Assembly: GCA_902767395.1 (NCBI GenBank)
Contig: CACXHI010000122.1
Location: forward strand, 1-9,161
DNA length: 9,161 nucleotides
Direction of reading: 5' to 3'
Origin: Oscillospiraceae bacterium
GTDB taxonomy: Bacteria; Bacillota; Clostridia; Oscillospirales; Oscillospiraceae
This document shows, in pieces, positions 8,499 through 9,161 of this stretch (its first letter is position 1; every line of letters begins with the position of its first letter). Made by a program: the position numbers and the translations under genes. The notes under the pieces were generated by a model that saw only the letters and a program-made list of their open reading frames with translations, did not search any database and had not been told where the DNA came from.

Positions 8499-9161
8499 TC
8501 AGGGAGCGGAAAGGCGTTTGCGTTCCCCTCTTTGAATGGCAGGTGCAGCAGTACCGCGGACGGCGGCCTCCGTGACGACGACCTTGGTGATGGTCTTGTC
8601 GGAGGGAATCTCGTACATCAGCGGCGTCAAAATGCCCTCCATCACGGCGCGCAGGCCGCGAGCGCCGATCTTGCGCTCCACAGCCAGCTCCGCAACGGCA
8701 GTCAGGGCCTTCGGCTCAAATTCCAGCTCCACGCCGTCATAGGACAGGATCTGCTTATACTGCTTGCACAGGGCGTTTTTCGTCTCGGTCAGAATGCGAA
8801 CCAGATCCTCCGTCGTCAAGTCATGCAGGCTGGTAATCACGGGCAGACGGCCCACCAGCTCGGGAATGATGCCAAACTTCAGAAGATCATGGGGCTGAAC
8901 CTGACGGAACAGCTCACCGACCTTGCGCTCCTTCTTGCTCGACAGCTCGGAGCCGAAGCCCAGCGAGCTGCGGTCGATCCGGCGCTCGATGATCTTGTCG
9001 AGCCCGTCGAAGGCGCCGCCGCAGATAAACAGGATCTTGGACGTGTCGATCTGAATGAATTCCTGCTGGGGGTGCTTCCGTCCGCCCTGCGGCGGAACGT
9101 TGGCAATCGTCCCCTCCACGATCTTCAAAAGCGCCTGCTGCACGCCCTCGCCGGACACGTC
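8499..9161 (-). CDS. clpX: ClpX, ATP-dependent unfoldase of ClpXP, C-terminal part (cut by window edge)
   Basis: The last 220 residues are present; the zinc-binding domain, Walker A and pore loop lie beyond the right edge. The fragment opens with DVSGEGVQQALLKIVEGT, a highly conserved ClpX segment. It contains the ClpP-docking loop as LGF (67-69 of the fragment; IGF in many bacteria), the block FGIIPELVGRLP (96-107) with the arginine finger R105, and the sensor-2 motif GARGLR (166-171). ClpX feeds unfolded substrates into the ClpP peptidase. A GTG at 9158 could be mistaken for a start, but it encodes an internal valine in the conserved segment. Gene order clpX-lon-engB is the usual Firmicutes arrangement. 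The stop is followed by a terminator-like hairpin. Confidence 0.97.
   Translation of the reverse strand, partial: DVSGEGVQQALLKIVEGTIANVPPQGGRKHPQQEFIQIDTSKILFICGGAFDGLDKIIERRIDRSSLGFGSELSSKKERKVGELFRQVQPHDLLKFGIIPELVGRLPVITSLHDLTTEDLVRILTETKNALCKQYKQILSYDGVELEFEPKALTAVAELAVERKIGARGLRAVMEGILTPLMYEIPSDKTITKVVVTEAAVRGTAAPAIQRGERKRLSAP

Noticed and set aside
8499..9158. A separate small ATPase gene starting at GTG 9158
   Set aside because: The residue before it is the aspartate of the conserved ClpX segment DVSGEGVQQALL, so this is clpX truncated by the window edge.

Overview
The window looks like a moderately GC-rich Firmicutes chromosome, most likely a clostridial organism of the Oscillospirales type. 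This rests on the CIRCE-controlled groES-groEL operon, the clpX-lon-engB gene order, strong AGGAGG-type ribosome binding sites and the style of the proteins. Assignment below class level is inference. No rRNA, tRNA, CRISPR array, insertion sequence or phage gene was seen, and no gap between genes exceeds 300 bases.

Layout. (1) Positions 1-516, minus strand: the start of groEL, complete groES, and their promoter with consensus -35 and -10 hexamers and a CIRCE operator. (2) Positions 517-2863, minus strand: a VanZ-family membrane protein followed after 19 bases by a half-size ABC exporter, probably one operon. (3) Positions 2864-2991: a divergent intergenic region carrying a clear extended -10 promoter for radC. 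(4) Positions 2992-3767, plus strand: a RadC/JAB-domain protein with its own promoter and a 13-bp hairpin terminator. (5) Positions 3803-5184, plus strand: a small DUF3343 putative sulfur/selenium carrier overlapping a cysteine desulfurase-family gene by 4 bases. (6) Positions 5185-5315: a convergent intergenic region with a terminator hairpin and an 18-bp perfect palindrome. (7) Positions 5316-9161, minus strand: clpX (its 5' part lies outside the window), lon and engB, with a terminator-like hairpin between clpX and lon.

How the genes work together. Protein quality control dominates: GroESL folding, the Lon protease and the ClpX unfoldase, with EngB for 50S ribosome assembly. The DUF3343-desulfurase pair is probably a small sulfur or selenium mobilisation unit, in which the PLP enzyme takes the chalcogen from (seleno)cysteine and the small protein may carry it on one conserved cysteine. 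The ABC exporter and VanZ-like protein are envelope-located and their substrates cannot be read from sequence.

Most of the window is conserved housekeeping sequence. I found no convincing undescribed system. The items most worth a second look are the DUF3343-desulfurase pair without a visible promoter, the altered RadC motif, the CIRCE hairpin as the only visible barrier between the exporter and groES, the extra Lon C-terminal tail and the 18-bp palindrome.
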